Positions 41,752 to 50,905 of a DNA stretch of 64,000 bases are shown here, one piece after another (within the stretch, counting starts at the first letter, position 1; each line of letters starts with the position of its first letter). Below the pieces are notes generated by a model. That model had not been told where the DNA came from. It was given only the letters and a program-made list of their open reading frames with translations, and searched no databases. The stretch is taken from NCBI GenBank assembly GCA_944386805.1, contig CALXCO010000005.1:26980-90979 (forward strand), in the 5' to 3' direction. The DNA comes from an uncultured Clostridia bacterium. Its GTDB lineage: Bacteria > Bacillota > Clostridia > Oscillospirales > Ruminococcaceae. A program made the position numbers and the translations under genes.

Positions 41752-42840
41752 ATGAGTAACGCTATCTCTGCCCGCTGGAACGGGTTTATGAACAACTTTA
41801 AAGGACCCTGGACACGGGAACGCAAATGGGCACTGCTTAAAAAAATCGGCAATGGGCTTATGAACAATATGCTCTTCATCCTGATGTTTATTGCCATCGT
41901 CATCATCGCCGTTAAGAACAACAACTTCCTCAAACCCGCCGCTATCATCAACATCATCTCCCAGACGGCAGCTTATCTGCCGGTTGCGCTGGGTGTCGCA
42001 GGATGTATCGTCCTGACCGGTACCGACCTTTCGGCCGGACGTATCGTCGGTTTGACTGCCTGTGTATCTGCCTCCCTTTTGCAGGCAGTCGGCAGCAGCA
42101 CCAAAATGTGGCCCCAGATCGGCGTTATCCCGATTCCGATCGTTATTCTGATCGCCCTGCTGATCGGCGCGGCGTTCGGTGCCTTCAACGGCTTCTTTGT
42201 CGCTAAATTCAAGCTCCATCCGTTTATCGTTACGCTGGGCACCCAGCTGATTGTCTACACCCTGCTGCTGATCTACGTCAAGATGGGCAACAACAACGGC
42301 ATGGCAATCTCCAGCCTGGACCCCTCCTACACCAATTTTATCAAAGGCTCCATCCTGACCATCGCCGGAACGGCGATCCCGAACTACGTCTGGATTGCAA
42401 TCGTCCTAACCGCACTGATGTGGTTCATCTGGAACAAGACCACCTTCGGCAAAAACATGTTCGCCCTTGGCTCCAATGAAGAAGCAGCCAGAGTTTCCGG
42501 TGTCAACGTGCTGGCCACCACGATTATGGTATTCGCACTGGCAGGCGCCATGTACTCGGTCACCGGCTTTATTGAAGGTGCCCGCGTCGCTTCCAACAAC
42601 GCCAACAGCGGCCTCAACTACGAGCTCGACGCAATCGCAGCCTGTGTCATCGGCGGTGTCTCCTTTGTCGGTGGTATCGGCAAAATCCGCGGTATCGTCA
42701 TCGGCGTCCTGATGCTCCGTCTGATCTTCATCGGCCTGACGATGGTCGGCATCGACCAGGACTTGCAGTACCTGATCAAAGGCGGTATCATCCTGTTCGC
42801 CTGCGCACTGGATATGCGCAAATATCTGGTCAAGAGATAA
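41752..42840 (+). CDS. mglC: sugar ABC transporter permease, MglC type
   Basis: 362-residue CUT2 permease with about ten transmembrane helices. Family motifs visible are VALGVAGCIVLTGTDLSAGR, GAFNGFFVAKFKLHPFIVTL and GLNYELDAIAACVIGGVSF. A GGAGG site lies 6 nt before the ATG. It is the last gene of the transport operon, ahead of a strong terminator that separates it from the regulatory genes. Confidence 0.95.
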   Translation: MSNAISARWNGFMNNFKGPWTRERKWALLKKIGNGLMNNMLFILMFIAIVIIAVKNNNFLKPAAIINIISQTAAYLPVALGVAGCIVLTGTDLSAGRIVGLTACVSASLLQAVGSSTKMWPQIGVIPIPIVILIALLIGAAFGAFNGFFVAKFKLHPFIVTLGTQLIVYTLLLIYVKMGNNNGMAISSLDPSYTNFIKGSILTIAGTAIPNYVWIAIVLTALMWFIWNKTTFGKNMFALGSNEEAARVSGVNVLATTIMVFALAGAMYSVTGFIEGARVASNNANSGLNYELDAIAACVIGGVSFVGGIGKIRGIVIGVLMLRLIFIGLTMVGIDQDLQYLIKGGIILFACALDMRKYLVKR

Positions 42841-42920
42841 TGGCCTAGATATCAAAATCAAATCAATACATCCGTCGGAAAGACCTTGTCCTGATATCAC
42901 GTACTTTCTCGACAGCTTGA

Positions 42921-42961
42921 GCAGGTATCTTACCGCTAAAAAGCGGAGATACCTGCTTTTT
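42921..42961 (+). terminator. terminator of mglBAC
   Basis: Arms GCAGGTATCT and AGATACCTGC, an inner CCGCT/AGCGG stem, then TTTTTGTTTTT. Confidence 0.92.
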
Positions 42962-42976
42962 GTTTTTGTCAAAATA

Positions 42977-42985
42977 TGCTATAAT
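42977..42985 (+). promoter_or_regulatory. extended -10 promoter of the sensor gene cluster
   Basis: TGCTATAAT fits the extended -10 consensus. The -35 is poor and overlaps the T-run of the preceding terminator. Confidence 0.5.
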
Positions 42986-43074
42986 GATGGTGAACAAAAC
43001 AATTTGATTATGGATATTTTGTGAACGGACACAGGTTTTTCCATACCTTTTACCGACAAAAAGGAGAGCATGCC

Positions 43075-44664
43075 ATGGAACAGTATCGTGTCGTACTGGT
43101 TGACGACGAAGAAGAAATCCGGATGGGCATCAGCCGGAAAATTGACTGGGAAAAACTGGGCTTTTCACTCGCCGGTCAGGCCCAGAATGGAGTCGAAGCA
43201 CTCGAAGTGTGCGAACAAGTCAAGCCGGACGTCGTCATTACCGATATCAAAATGCCCTTTATGGACGGACTGGAACTGGGCAGACGGCTGAGACAGGCCC
43301 TTCCAGCTGCAAAACTTGTGATTTTAACCGGGTTTGACGACTTTGAATTTGCAAGGCAGGCAGTCAGTATCAATGTGTTTGAATATCTGCTCAAGCCGGT
43401 GGACGCGCAGGAACTCTCCCTGATTCTCGACCGGCTGCATCAGGAAATCGAACGTTCCCGCGCTGAACTGAAAAACGTCGAACGGCTGCGGCGGCAATAC
43501 GAAGAAACGCTGCCGGTGCTGAGAGGAATGTTTTATACCCGGCTGCTGGACGGAAGCTTGCGCGCCGATCAGGTGTATGACCGCGCAGGACGCTATGAAC
43601 TGACACTGACCGGCGACCGGTGGATTGCGGCGCTGCTCCACGTCGGGAAGATGGGCGGCGAGGTGGATGAGCTGGTCTTTCTGACCCTCCAGTCCTTTTT
43701 TGACCAGTATTTTGAACTGGAGGGCTGTACCCTTCGTACCCTGATCTATAAGGACCATCTGGCAATCATCGCCTCGTTTGCCCAGCCGGTTTCCACCTAT
43801 ACCTATCTGAATGAGCTGGAACGGGTGCGCCGTCTGACCAGCAGTGAAACCCGGCTGCGCCTGACGATTGGGGTCGGTGAAATGGTCGACCATCCGTGGG
43901 AACTGTCTGCCTCGGTCAAGGGTGCAAGAAATGCGCTGGATTACCGGGTGCTGCTGGGATCGGGACGGACTATCTATATTCAGGACGTCGAACCGCGCCA
44001 GAGCCGCGAAATCTCCTTTGACGAAAACGACGAGCAGGACCTGATTCGTGCAGTCAAGGTCGGTACCGAAGACCAGGTCCGGCAGGTGGTCGGCACGCTG
44101 ATGGAAAAGGTCCGCTCGGCGTCGATTGGACAGTGCCAGATGTTTTTCCTGGACTGGATGAACTGTCTGCTGAAGGTGGCAAGAGACGGCCAAATCCCGG
44201 CAGAAGAAATCTTCGGCAAGGAAGGCATCCGGATGGAAAAACTCGCCGATTTCAGTTCTCCCGGTCAGATGGGCAGCTGGTGTTTTGAACACTGTCTGCG
44301 CTTGTGGGAGCTGCTGGACAGGAGACGCAGTGACAGCACATGGAATCTCGTCGACCAGGCAAAAGAATACATCCTGAACCATTTTTCCGAAAGTGATCTG
44401 TCGGTCGATACCCTCTGTGCCCATCTGCATCTGTCGCCGACCTACTTTTCTACCCTGTTTAAGAAAAACACCGGGATGAGTTTTACGTCCTATGTGACCA
44501 AAATCCGGATGGAAACAGCGGTCCGGCTTTTGCGGGACACCGATGAAAAAAACTACCGGATTGCCGAAAAGACCGGCTATCTTGACCCCAACTATTTCAG
44601 CTATGTTTTTAAACGCTATTACGGAGTCACACCGTCCAAGTTCCGCGCCGGTACCTCTCCGTAA
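43075..44664 (+). CDS. response regulator with AraC-type DNA-binding domain (YesN type)
   Basis: 529-residue regulator. The N-terminal receiver has VDDEEE, the phospho-acceptor Asp in DVVITDIKMPFM (~55) and YLLKPVD (~104-110). The middle (~140-420) is a long domain with coiled-coil start (ELKNVERLRRQYEETLPVLR), as in large YesN proteins. The C-terminus has the AraC HTH pair (LSVDTLCAHLHLSPTYFSTL, YRIAEKTGYLDPNYFSYVFK). AAGGAG precedes the ATG at 43075. First gene of the sensor cluster; it likely activates mglBAC in response to the downstream kinase. Confidence 0.92.
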   Translation: MEQYRVVLVDDEEEIRMGISRKIDWEKLGFSLAGQAQNGVEALEVCEQVKPDVVITDIKMPFMDGLELGRRLRQALPAAKLVILTGFDDFEFARQAVSINVFEYLLKPVDAQELSLILDRLHQEIERSRAELKNVERLRRQYEETLPVLRGMFYTRLLDGSLRADQVYDRAGRYELTLTGDRWIAALLHVGKMGGEVDELVFLTLQSFFDQYFELEGCTLRTLIYKDHLAIIASFAQPVSTYTYLNELERVRRLTSSETRLRLTIGVGEMVDHPWELSASVKGARNALDYRVLLGSGRTIYIQDVEPRQSREISFDENDEQDLIRAVKVGTEDQVRQVVGTLMEKVRSASIGQCQMFFLDWMNCLLKVARDGQIPAEEIFGKEGIRMEKLADFSSPGQMGSWCFEHCLRLWELLDRRRSDSTWNLVDQAKEYILNHFSESDLSVDTLCAHLHLSPTYFSTLFKKNTGMSFTSYVTKIRMETAVRLLRDTDEKNYRIAEKTGYLDPNYFSYVFKRYYGVTPSKFRAGTSP

Positions 44665-44691
44665 TCTATTCCATATCAAGGAGGGAACGCC

Positions 44692-46503
44692 GTGTCTTTC
44701 AGGAACCGCATCCGGAAGCTGCTGCCGCCCTATCGCAAAACGGGAATCAGAGTGATGATTTCGATCTCCTTTACGGCGGTCACTGTCATCGGCATGTTTT
44801 TGCTCTGTGGGATGCTTATCCTGCGCTTTTCCAACGCGACCCGGATTTTGCAGCAGGATACCAGCCAGCGCATGATCGAACAGATCAACCAGCAGATGGA
44901 CAGCTATCTGCGCAATATTATGCAGCTGTCCGATACGATCTATTACAGGGTGCTCAAGGACAGTGATTTTTCGGAATCTGCACCGGTGGACGCACTGGAA
45001 CTGCTGTATGAAGAAAACCGCGGCAATCTGGTCTCGATATCGGTGTTTGAAGAAAACGGTTCGCTGGCTGCGGCTGCACCGGTCTATTCCCTGAAAGATG
45101 GCGTCTCCCCAAAACAGCAGCAATGGTTTATCCAGGCAATGGATCAGATCGAGAACCACCACTTTTCGACGCCGTATGTCCAAAACCTGTTTGATTATGG
45201 CAAGGAACACCCCTGGGTTATCTCGCTGAGCCGTTATGTCGAGTTAAACTATGACGGTGAGACACGACGCGGTGTTTTGCTGATCGACATGAGTTTCTCG
45301 GAACTGGGGCAGATCTGCCGCAATGCCGACCTTCCGGGCGGCGGATATTTTTATATCACCGACCGGGAAGGTGAGATTATCTACCACCCCGACCAGCAGC
45401 TAATCTATGCAGGAATATCCCAGAACAATCTGGTGGAGGATATCCCCGAAACCGATGGGATTCATCAGGTTCAGGTTGACGGTGTGCCCTACCAGGCGGT
45501 TGTCAAAACAGTCGGGTATACCGGCTGGAAACTGATCAGCCTGATTCCACTGAAAAACCTCGCCAATGATGTCGACCAGTACAGGTGGTTCGGGATTACC
45601 CTTTTGCTGTTTATTGTATTTTTGCTGGCGTTTGTTAATATGCACCTGTCCGAGTATATCTCCGGCCCGCTCAGCCGGCTTAACCAGGCTGTCAATGAAC
45701 TGGGCGCCGGAAAAGAAGATGTGAAATTCCGGGAAGAGGGCTGCATTGAGGTGCGGCAGCTAACACATTCAATTGAAGCGATGGTCTCCACCCTCCGGCA
45801 TCTGATGGACGATATTATCCAGCAGGAACAGAATAAACGCCGGCTGGAAATGGAAGTCCTTCAGTCCCAGATCAACCCCCATTTCCTTTACAACACGCTG
45901 GATTCGGTGATCTGGCTGACCGAAATTGAGCGGTACCAGGACGCGACGAGGATGGTCTCGGCACTGGGCAAGCTGTTCCGGATATCGCTCAGCCGTGGAA
46001 AAATCATCATCCCGCTCAAAGACGAGCTGGAACATGCCCGGCATTATTCGACCATCCAGACCATCCGCTATAAAGAACGGTTTGAAACCCGTATTTCGGC
46101 AGAACCGGATACCGAAAACCTGTATACCCTCAAGCTGATTATCCAGCCGATTCTGGAAAATGCCATCTATCACGGCATGGCCGTGATGGATGAGGACGGG
46201 CTGATTACCGTGCATGCCTGGCGGGATGAAAACAACCTGTATATCGATGTCGAGGACAACGGCGCCGGTATGCCCAAAGAAACACTCGACCAGCTTCTGG
46301 ACGAAAGCAAGCCGTTTAGAAAAAGCAAAGGTTCCGGAATCGGTGTACGCAATATCCATCAGCGCATCCAGCTGGCTTTTGGGCCGGAATATGGGCTGGA
46401 ATTTTTCAGTGAACCGGACGAAGGAACGCTGGTGCGGATTCACCTGCCGATTCTGGACGAGCAGGCGGCGGCCAGATATGAGAAAGAAGGTGGGCAGCCA
46501 TGA
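44692..46503 (+). CDS. sensor histidine kinase, LytS/YesM type
   Basis: 603-residue membrane kinase starting with GTG after AAGGAGG. TM1 ~22-45, an extracellular dCache-like sensor (~46-295), TM2 ~298-317, a HAMP domain (ISGPLSRLNQAVNELGAG), then the kinase with QINPHFLYNTLDSVIWLTEI and the ATP-binding N-box IIQPILENAIYHGM and G-box VEDNGAGMP. The stop overlaps the start of the next gene (ATGA). The regulator-kinase-binding protein order fits sensing of a periplasmic sugar-protein complex. Confidence 0.93.
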   Translation: MSFRNRIRKLLPPYRKTGIRVMISISFTAVTVIGMFLLCGMLILRFSNATRILQQDTSQRMIEQINQQMDSYLRNIMQLSDTIYYRVLKDSDFSESAPVDALELLYEENRGNLVSISVFEENGSLAAAAPVYSLKDGVSPKQQQWFIQAMDQIENHHFSTPYVQNLFDYGKEHPWVISLSRYVELNYDGETRRGVLLIDMSFSELGQICRNADLPGGGYFYITDREGEIIYHPDQQLIYAGISQNNLVEDIPETDGIHQVQVDGVPYQAVVKTVGYTGWKLISLIPLKNLANDVDQYRWFGITLLLFIVFLLAFVNMHLSEYISGPLSRLNQAVNELGAGKEDVKFREEGCIEVRQLTHSIEAMVSTLRHLMDDIIQQEQNKRRLEMEVLQSQINPHFLYNTLDSVIWLTEIERYQDATRMVSALGKLFRISLSRGKIIIPLKDELEHARHYSTIQTIRYKERFETRISAEPDTENLYTLKLIIQPILENAIYHGMAVMDEDGLITVHAWRDENNLYIDVEDNGAGMPKETLDQLLDESKPFRKSKGSGIGVRNIHQRIQLAFGPEYGLEFFSEPDEGTLVRIHLPILDEQAAARYEKEGGQP

Positions 46504-47429
46504 AACGAAAACTCGGCAATTTTATGCAGCTGGGTATTTTGACTGCGCTGGGGCTCTCGGTATTGCTGTCCATCTTTATTCAGGAAATCTCCTGGCCGAG
46601 CACTTCGTGGGAACGGCTGGAAATCTCCATTATCTTCCGGGAATGGAATACCAGCGCCTGGGGTGAACTCCGGTTCGGCATGGAAAAAGCGGCGTCCGAT
46701 TACGGAGCAGAGCTCCGCTTTCTGACCCCGCAGGAGTCCAATTCGGCGGCTGAACAGCAAAAACTGGTGGAACAGGAAGTCAACAACGGCGCAGATGGAC
46801 TGGTCATTATCCCTGCTTCGGGCGATGTTCAGCAGCAAATCACGGAAAATAAACTGACAATCCCCTATGTGATAATGGAATCGGACGGCGATGAAAAAAC
46901 ATCCGGTTTCACCCCGGACAGCGAAACCATCGGTCAGCTGTTGGCGCAGGCGGCTACGGAAGATTTTCCGAACGGTGCGACAGCACTTCTGATCAATCCC
47001 CTGCCTGAAAATACCGGCATTCAAAAACGGCTGGATTCGGTGCAGAAATATCTGTCCGAAAATGGCTTCTCGATTCTGACGGCAGATACCGACAACTGGG
47101 CCAGGCTGCTGCTCGATGCAGACTTTGTGATCCTGCCGGAAACCACTTCCGCTATTCAGATGATGGCCTTTCTGGAAGAACAACAGCTGGATATCCCGCT
47201 CTATGCGGTCGGGTACAGTCAGGAAACTGTCAATGGTCTGGAAGATGGAACCATTCGGGCCGCAGTCGTCTGGAATGGGTATGGTGAGGGGTACCTCGCC
47301 ATCCAGCAGATCGCCAGCAGGCTGCTTAAAACCACGCCGCCGGAATCCGAACCCGCGGTAATACTGGTCAGAAAAGAGGATATGTATGAACCGGAAAGCC
47401 AGAAAATTCTGTTCCCTATTGGTAATTAG
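46500..47429 (+). CDS. membrane-anchored periplasmic binding protein, sensor partner 1
   Basis: 309-residue protein. An uncleaved N-terminal helix (FMQLGILTALGLSVLLSIFI) has no lipobox, followed by a type 1 periplasmic-binding fold (SIIFREWNTSAWGELRFGME, GADGLVIIPASGDVQQQI). The fold resembles ribose/xylose-binding proteins, and there is no MglB-type calcium loop. Coupled to the kinase by a 4-bp overlap, and not next to a permease, so signalling rather than transport is likely, as in XylFII-LytS/YesN systems. This role is inference from arrangement. Confidence 0.82.
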   Translation: MKRKLGNFMQLGILTALGLSVLLSIFIQEISWPSTSWERLEISIIFREWNTSAWGELRFGMEKAASDYGAELRFLTPQESNSAAEQQKLVEQEVNNGADGLVIIPASGDVQQQITENKLTIPYVIMESDGDEKTSGFTPDSETIGQLLAQAATEDFPNGATALLINPLPENTGIQKRLDSVQKYLSENGFSILTADTDNWARLLLDADFVILPETTSAIQMMAFLEEQQLDIPLYAVGYSQETVNGLEDGTIRAAVVWNGYGEGYLAIQQIASRLLKTTPPESEPAVILVRKEDMYEPESQKILFPIGN

Positions 47430-48462
47430 CGCCGTCGTTCTGGTCCTGTTCTCCCTTTTCGCGGTCCTCTTCTCCCGGATCAAAAAAGAGCAGGGTCCTC
47501 CTACCCTGCGTATCGGCGTCGCTATGTACAGCCAGGAAGATACCTTCATCCGCTCTCTGGTCCAAAATCTGGAACAGATGGCGCAGCAGCGTGAACCGAA
47601 AGAAGGCATTCGAATCAACATCAACGTCATGGACGGCAAAAGCTCCCAGCTGATTCAAAATGAACAGATTGAACATCTGATTGCGCTGGACTATGATGTG
47701 CTGTGTGTCAACATCGTCGACCGGACGGCCGCGGCCATGCTGATCGATCAGGCCAGACAGGCCGGTATCCCGATTATCTTCTTCAACCGTCAGCCGGTTA
47801 TGGAAGATCTGATGCGCTGGGAGTCCGCCTATTATGTCGGTGCACCGGCAGAACAGTCGGGCAGTTTGCAGGGACAGATCGCGCTGGATTTGTGGAACAG
47901 CCAGCGGGAACAGGTCGACCGCAATGGCGACGGGATTATGCAGTATGTCATCCTCGAAGGTGAACCCGGTCATCAGGATACCCTGATCCGGACCGAAAAA
48001 TGTATCCAGCTGATCACCGACGCCGGTGTCCACGCCGAAAAGCTGGTCAGCGATACCGCCAACTGGAGCCGGGAACAGGCTGCCGCGAAAATGACCGGTT
48101 GGTGGCAGGAGTTCGGTGACCAAATCGAGGTCGTCTTTGCCAACAATGACGATATGGCACTTGGGGTACTGGATGTGATGACCAAGTTTGAGGTCCAGCC
48201 GCCCTACCCGGTCATTATCGGCGTAGACGCCACATGGGAGGCAGTCGAGGCAGTGGCAGACGGGCGGATGAGCGGGACTGTCCTCAACGATGGGGCTGGT
48301 ATCGCAGAGACGATGCTGGATCTCTCGCTGTCCCTCTACTATGAGCAGGACCCGACCGAAATCTTTTCAATCGAAAACCAGTCCATCTGGCTCCCTTACG
48401 CCCCGATTACCCAAAAGGAACTGGAACGGGCGGCGGCTGAATCCACCGCTTCCAACCCCTGA
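47386..48462 (+). CDS. membrane-anchored MglB-like binding protein, sensor partner 2
   Basis: 358-residue protein with an N-terminal anchor helix (LLVISAVVLVLFSLFAVLFS) and no lipobox. The fold is the same as MglB: GIPIIFFNRQ, the calcium loop DRNGDGIMQYVILEG, and VFANNDDMALGV. It begins inside the preceding gene (44-bp overlap in another frame), with GAGGA 5 nt before its ATG. It probably senses the same sugar as MglB, giving a receptor that reports to the LytS-type kinase. Confidence 0.85.
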   Translation: MNRKARKFCSLLVISAVVLVLFSLFAVLFSRIKKEQGPPTLRIGVAMYSQEDTFIRSLVQNLEQMAQQREPKEGIRININVMDGKSSQLIQNEQIEHLIALDYDVLCVNIVDRTAAAMLIDQARQAGIPIIFFNRQPVMEDLMRWESAYYVGAPAEQSGSLQGQIALDLWNSQREQVDRNGDGIMQYVILEGEPGHQDTLIRTEKCIQLITDAGVHAEKLVSDTANWSREQAAAKMTGWWQEFGDQIEVVFANNDDMALGVLDVMTKFEVQPPYPVIIGVDATWEAVEAVADGRMSGTVLNDGAGIAETMLDLSLSLYYEQDPTEIFSIENQSIWLPYAPITQKELERAAAESTASNP

Positions 48463-48478
48463 ACGGCTGCTGTAAACA

Positions 48479-48523
48479 GACAAAAGTCCGGAACCTCTGT
48501 GTGGAGGATTCCGGACTTTTGTC
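48479..48523. terminator. bidirectional terminator
   Basis: 15-bp perfect arms GACAAAAGTCCGGAA and complement, with an extra inner CTC/GAG stem, between the sensor cluster and the GH65 operon. Confidence 0.9.
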
Positions 48524-48533
48524 TTGTGTGTGT

Positions 48534-50783
48534 TTACTGTGCAATAATGGTCTGGTCCCAGATCTTCACAGTTTTGGGAGTGCCGCTCAGCAGCTTGAGC
48601 TTTGCGCCCTCGCCGTCAACCGACAGCTCCAGAAGGCTATCTTGATAAAGGAACCGGAAGCTGTACCGCTTCCAGCCTTTGGGCAGCTGCGGACGGAAAA
48701 TCAATCCGTCTTCCTTGACACGCAGTCCGGCAAATCCATACACAACACCCATATAGGTGCCGCCCATGTTGGCAGTATGAATGCCGTCGCCGGTGTTGTG
48801 GTGGGCATTGGTGATGTCCAGCATCGAAGACTCGGAAAAATACCGGACCGATTTCTCCATGTCGCCCAGCCGTGCCGCCATAATGCCAAAAATGCAGGCA
48901 GACAGGGAAGAATCGTGTGTGGTGATCTTCTCGTACCAGTCATAGGAACGGCGCATCGTCTCTTCCGACTGGTAGTCTTCATGTACAAAATGCGCCAGTA
49001 CCGTATCTGCCTGTTTGCAGACCTGGAAACGGTTCAGGCAGAGCGGATGATAATGCAGCAGCAGCGGATGGTTCTCGGCAGGTGTACCGGCAAAATCCCA
49101 GACCGGTTTCTGCAAAAAGGCGTCGTCCTGCGGATTAATGCCCGTCTTCTCATCGTACAGAAGGGTCATGCCCGCTTCGGCTTTCTTAAATTCCTCAATC
49201 TCGCTTTCGGTCAGCTCCAGACGCTTTGCGACATCATCCAGTTTTCCGGCCGCTCCGAGCAGCTCCCACATCTTTGCTGCCCAGTAAAGATTATACTTGG
49301 CGCCGGCATTGGTGTAGTAGTTGTCATTGACGCAGCAGGTGTATTCGTCCGGACCGGTTACACAGTTGAGGTGGAAGCTGCCGTTTGCCCAACAGCCGAG
49401 GTCCATCCACAGTCTCGCCGTCTCAAACAGAATCTCTGCGCCCTTTTCCGCCATAAAGTCCAGGTCGCCGGTCAGCAGATAGTAGTTGACTACTGCAAAC
49501 GCAATGTCGCCATTCAGGTGGTACTGCGCCGAACCGGACGGATAATAACCCGAACATTCCTCGCCGGTAATCGTGCGCCATGCAAACAGCGCACCTTTTT
49601 TGTGTCCATAGATTTTGGCGTGTTCGCGTGCCTTGGGGAGAATCTGGTAACGGTAGGACAGCAGGTTTTTGGCCTGTTCGCGGTTGGTCAGTGCAAAGAA
49701 GGGCAGTTCGTACATCTCGGTATCCCAGAAATAATGCCCTTCATAGCCTTCGCCCGACAAACCTTTCGCGGCAATGTTCGAGCAGCCGTCCCGTCCGGCA
49801 GACTGAAGCAGCTGATACAGCGAGAACCGGACCGACAGCTGGAGCTGGTCGTCCCCTTCGATTTCCAGCGAAGACTGCTCCCAGAACTTCTCCAGATAGG
49901 CTTCCTGCTGACGGTACAGCTCGGCCAGGTCAAGTGCGGTCACCTCTGCCATCTGACCTGCGGCATCCTCTTCGGGCGACGCATATCTGCGGGAATCGCA
50001 GAGGATGGTATAACGGGTCAGGGTTACCGTCTGACCTTCGCTGACAGTCAGCTGGTGACGTGCGGTCAGGCACTCCGCCTCCGTCTCATAAGCCGTCTCA
50101 CAGGCAGCCGAAAGGATATCACGGGTCATCGAAGTCAGCACCAGATTGCTGCGGGAGGTGTGTGCAGTCAGAACCGAACAGTCATCCTTCCAGAAAGCAC
50201 GGTCGGTAATCATCATCCGTTCGGTCGAATCGCCGACACGGGGGTCATCCGGGTTGGAATAGTTGAGGACGTCTCCACGGTGGACAGTTTCGATGCAGAC
50301 CGGGCCGGAATAGTTTTCGCTGGTCAGTGCATATTCGATCGTGAAAAGGGTGGGATGGGTCAGCGAGGCCATCCGGGTAATTTGCAGGCCGATGACCTTG
50401 CCAGCGGGAGACTGCCAGCGAATCAGGCGGCGGGTCGTGCCGGCTTTCATGTCCAGTTCACGCGCAAAGGACAAAACCTGACCGTCAAACAGCGAGAAGG
50501 TTTCCTCTCCCAGGGTCAGGCGGATGGTCTGGGTATCACAGGTGTTGACCATCGTCTGTTTACGGGTCGGGAATCCATACAGCAGCTCGGCCTGCGGCAT
50601 GTCGGTGATGTCATAAAAGGCGTTGACATACTCGCCGCGAATCGAAGGACGGCCGTCATATCCTTCTTCAAAGTTGCTGCGTACACCGAGATAACCGTTT
50701 GCATTGTGAAACAACGTTTCATTCAGCAGCAGTTCTTCCTTCGCGGAAGAAAAGCCTTCTTTGCGAAAAACAAAGTCGTTCAT
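48534..50783 (-). CDS. glycoside hydrolase family 65 phosphorylase (first of two)
   Basis: 749-residue cytosolic enzyme of the GH65 inverting phosphorylases, which split alpha-glucosides such as maltose, trehalose, kojibiose or nigerose with phosphate, giving beta-glucose 1-phosphate. The catalytic Glu lies in VTGPDEYT (E480), the substrate motif in YEGHYFWDTEMYELPFF and the phosphate-binding loop in GDGIHTANMGGTY. The ATG at 50783 fits GAAAGGA at 9 nt better than that at 50792. It is the last gene of the LacI-controlled operon, behind a partial terminator. Specificity cannot be set from sequence alone. Confidence 0.92.
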   Translation of the reverse strand: MNDFVFRKEGFSSAKEELLLNETLFHNANGYLGVRSNFEEGYDGRPSIRGEYVNAFYDITDMPQAELLYGFPTRKQTMVNTCDTQTIRLTLGEETFSLFDGQVLSFARELDMKAGTTRRLIRWQSPAGKVIGLQITRMASLTHPTLFTIEYALTSENYSGPVCIETVHRGDVLNYSNPDDPRVGDSTERMMITDRAFWKDDCSVLTAHTSRSNLVLTSMTRDILSAACETAYETEAECLTARHQLTVSEGQTVTLTRYTILCDSRRYASPEEDAAGQMAEVTALDLAELYRQQEAYLEKFWEQSSLEIEGDDQLQLSVRFSLYQLLQSAGRDGCSNIAAKGLSGEGYEGHYFWDTEMYELPFFALTNREQAKNLLSYRYQILPKAREHAKIYGHKKGALFAWRTITGEECSGYYPSGSAQYHLNGDIAFAVVNYYLLTGDLDFMAEKGAEILFETARLWMDLGCWANGSFHLNCVTGPDEYTCCVNDNYYTNAGAKYNLYWAAKMWELLGAAGKLDDVAKRLELTESEIEEFKKAEAGMTLLYDEKTGINPQDDAFLQKPVWDFAGTPAENHPLLLHYHPLCLNRFQVCKQADTVLAHFVHEDYQSEETMRRSYDWYEKITTHDSSLSACIFGIMAARLGDMEKSVRYFSESSMLDITNAHHNTGDGIHTANMGGTYMGVVYGFAGLRVKEDGLIFRPQLPKGWKRYSFRFLYQDSLLELSVDGEGAKLKLLSGTPKTVKIWDQTIIAQ

Positions 50784-50848
50784 GTGATTCATTCCTTTCG
50801 GGTTTGTTCAGATACAAAACAATCCATAACACTGTTTACGGCTGCTAT

Positions 50849-50884
50849 GAAAAACACCCCTGTCAGGCGACAAAGGTGTTTTTC
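50849..50884 (-). terminator. terminator between the two GH65 genes
   Basis: Outer arms GAAAAACACC and GGTGTTTTTC with an inner TGTC/GACA stem. No promoter is evident before the second GH65 gene, so read-through is required or expression is low. Confidence 0.7.
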
Positions 50885-50905
50885 GGGAAAAAATCTGTCT
50901 TTCGA

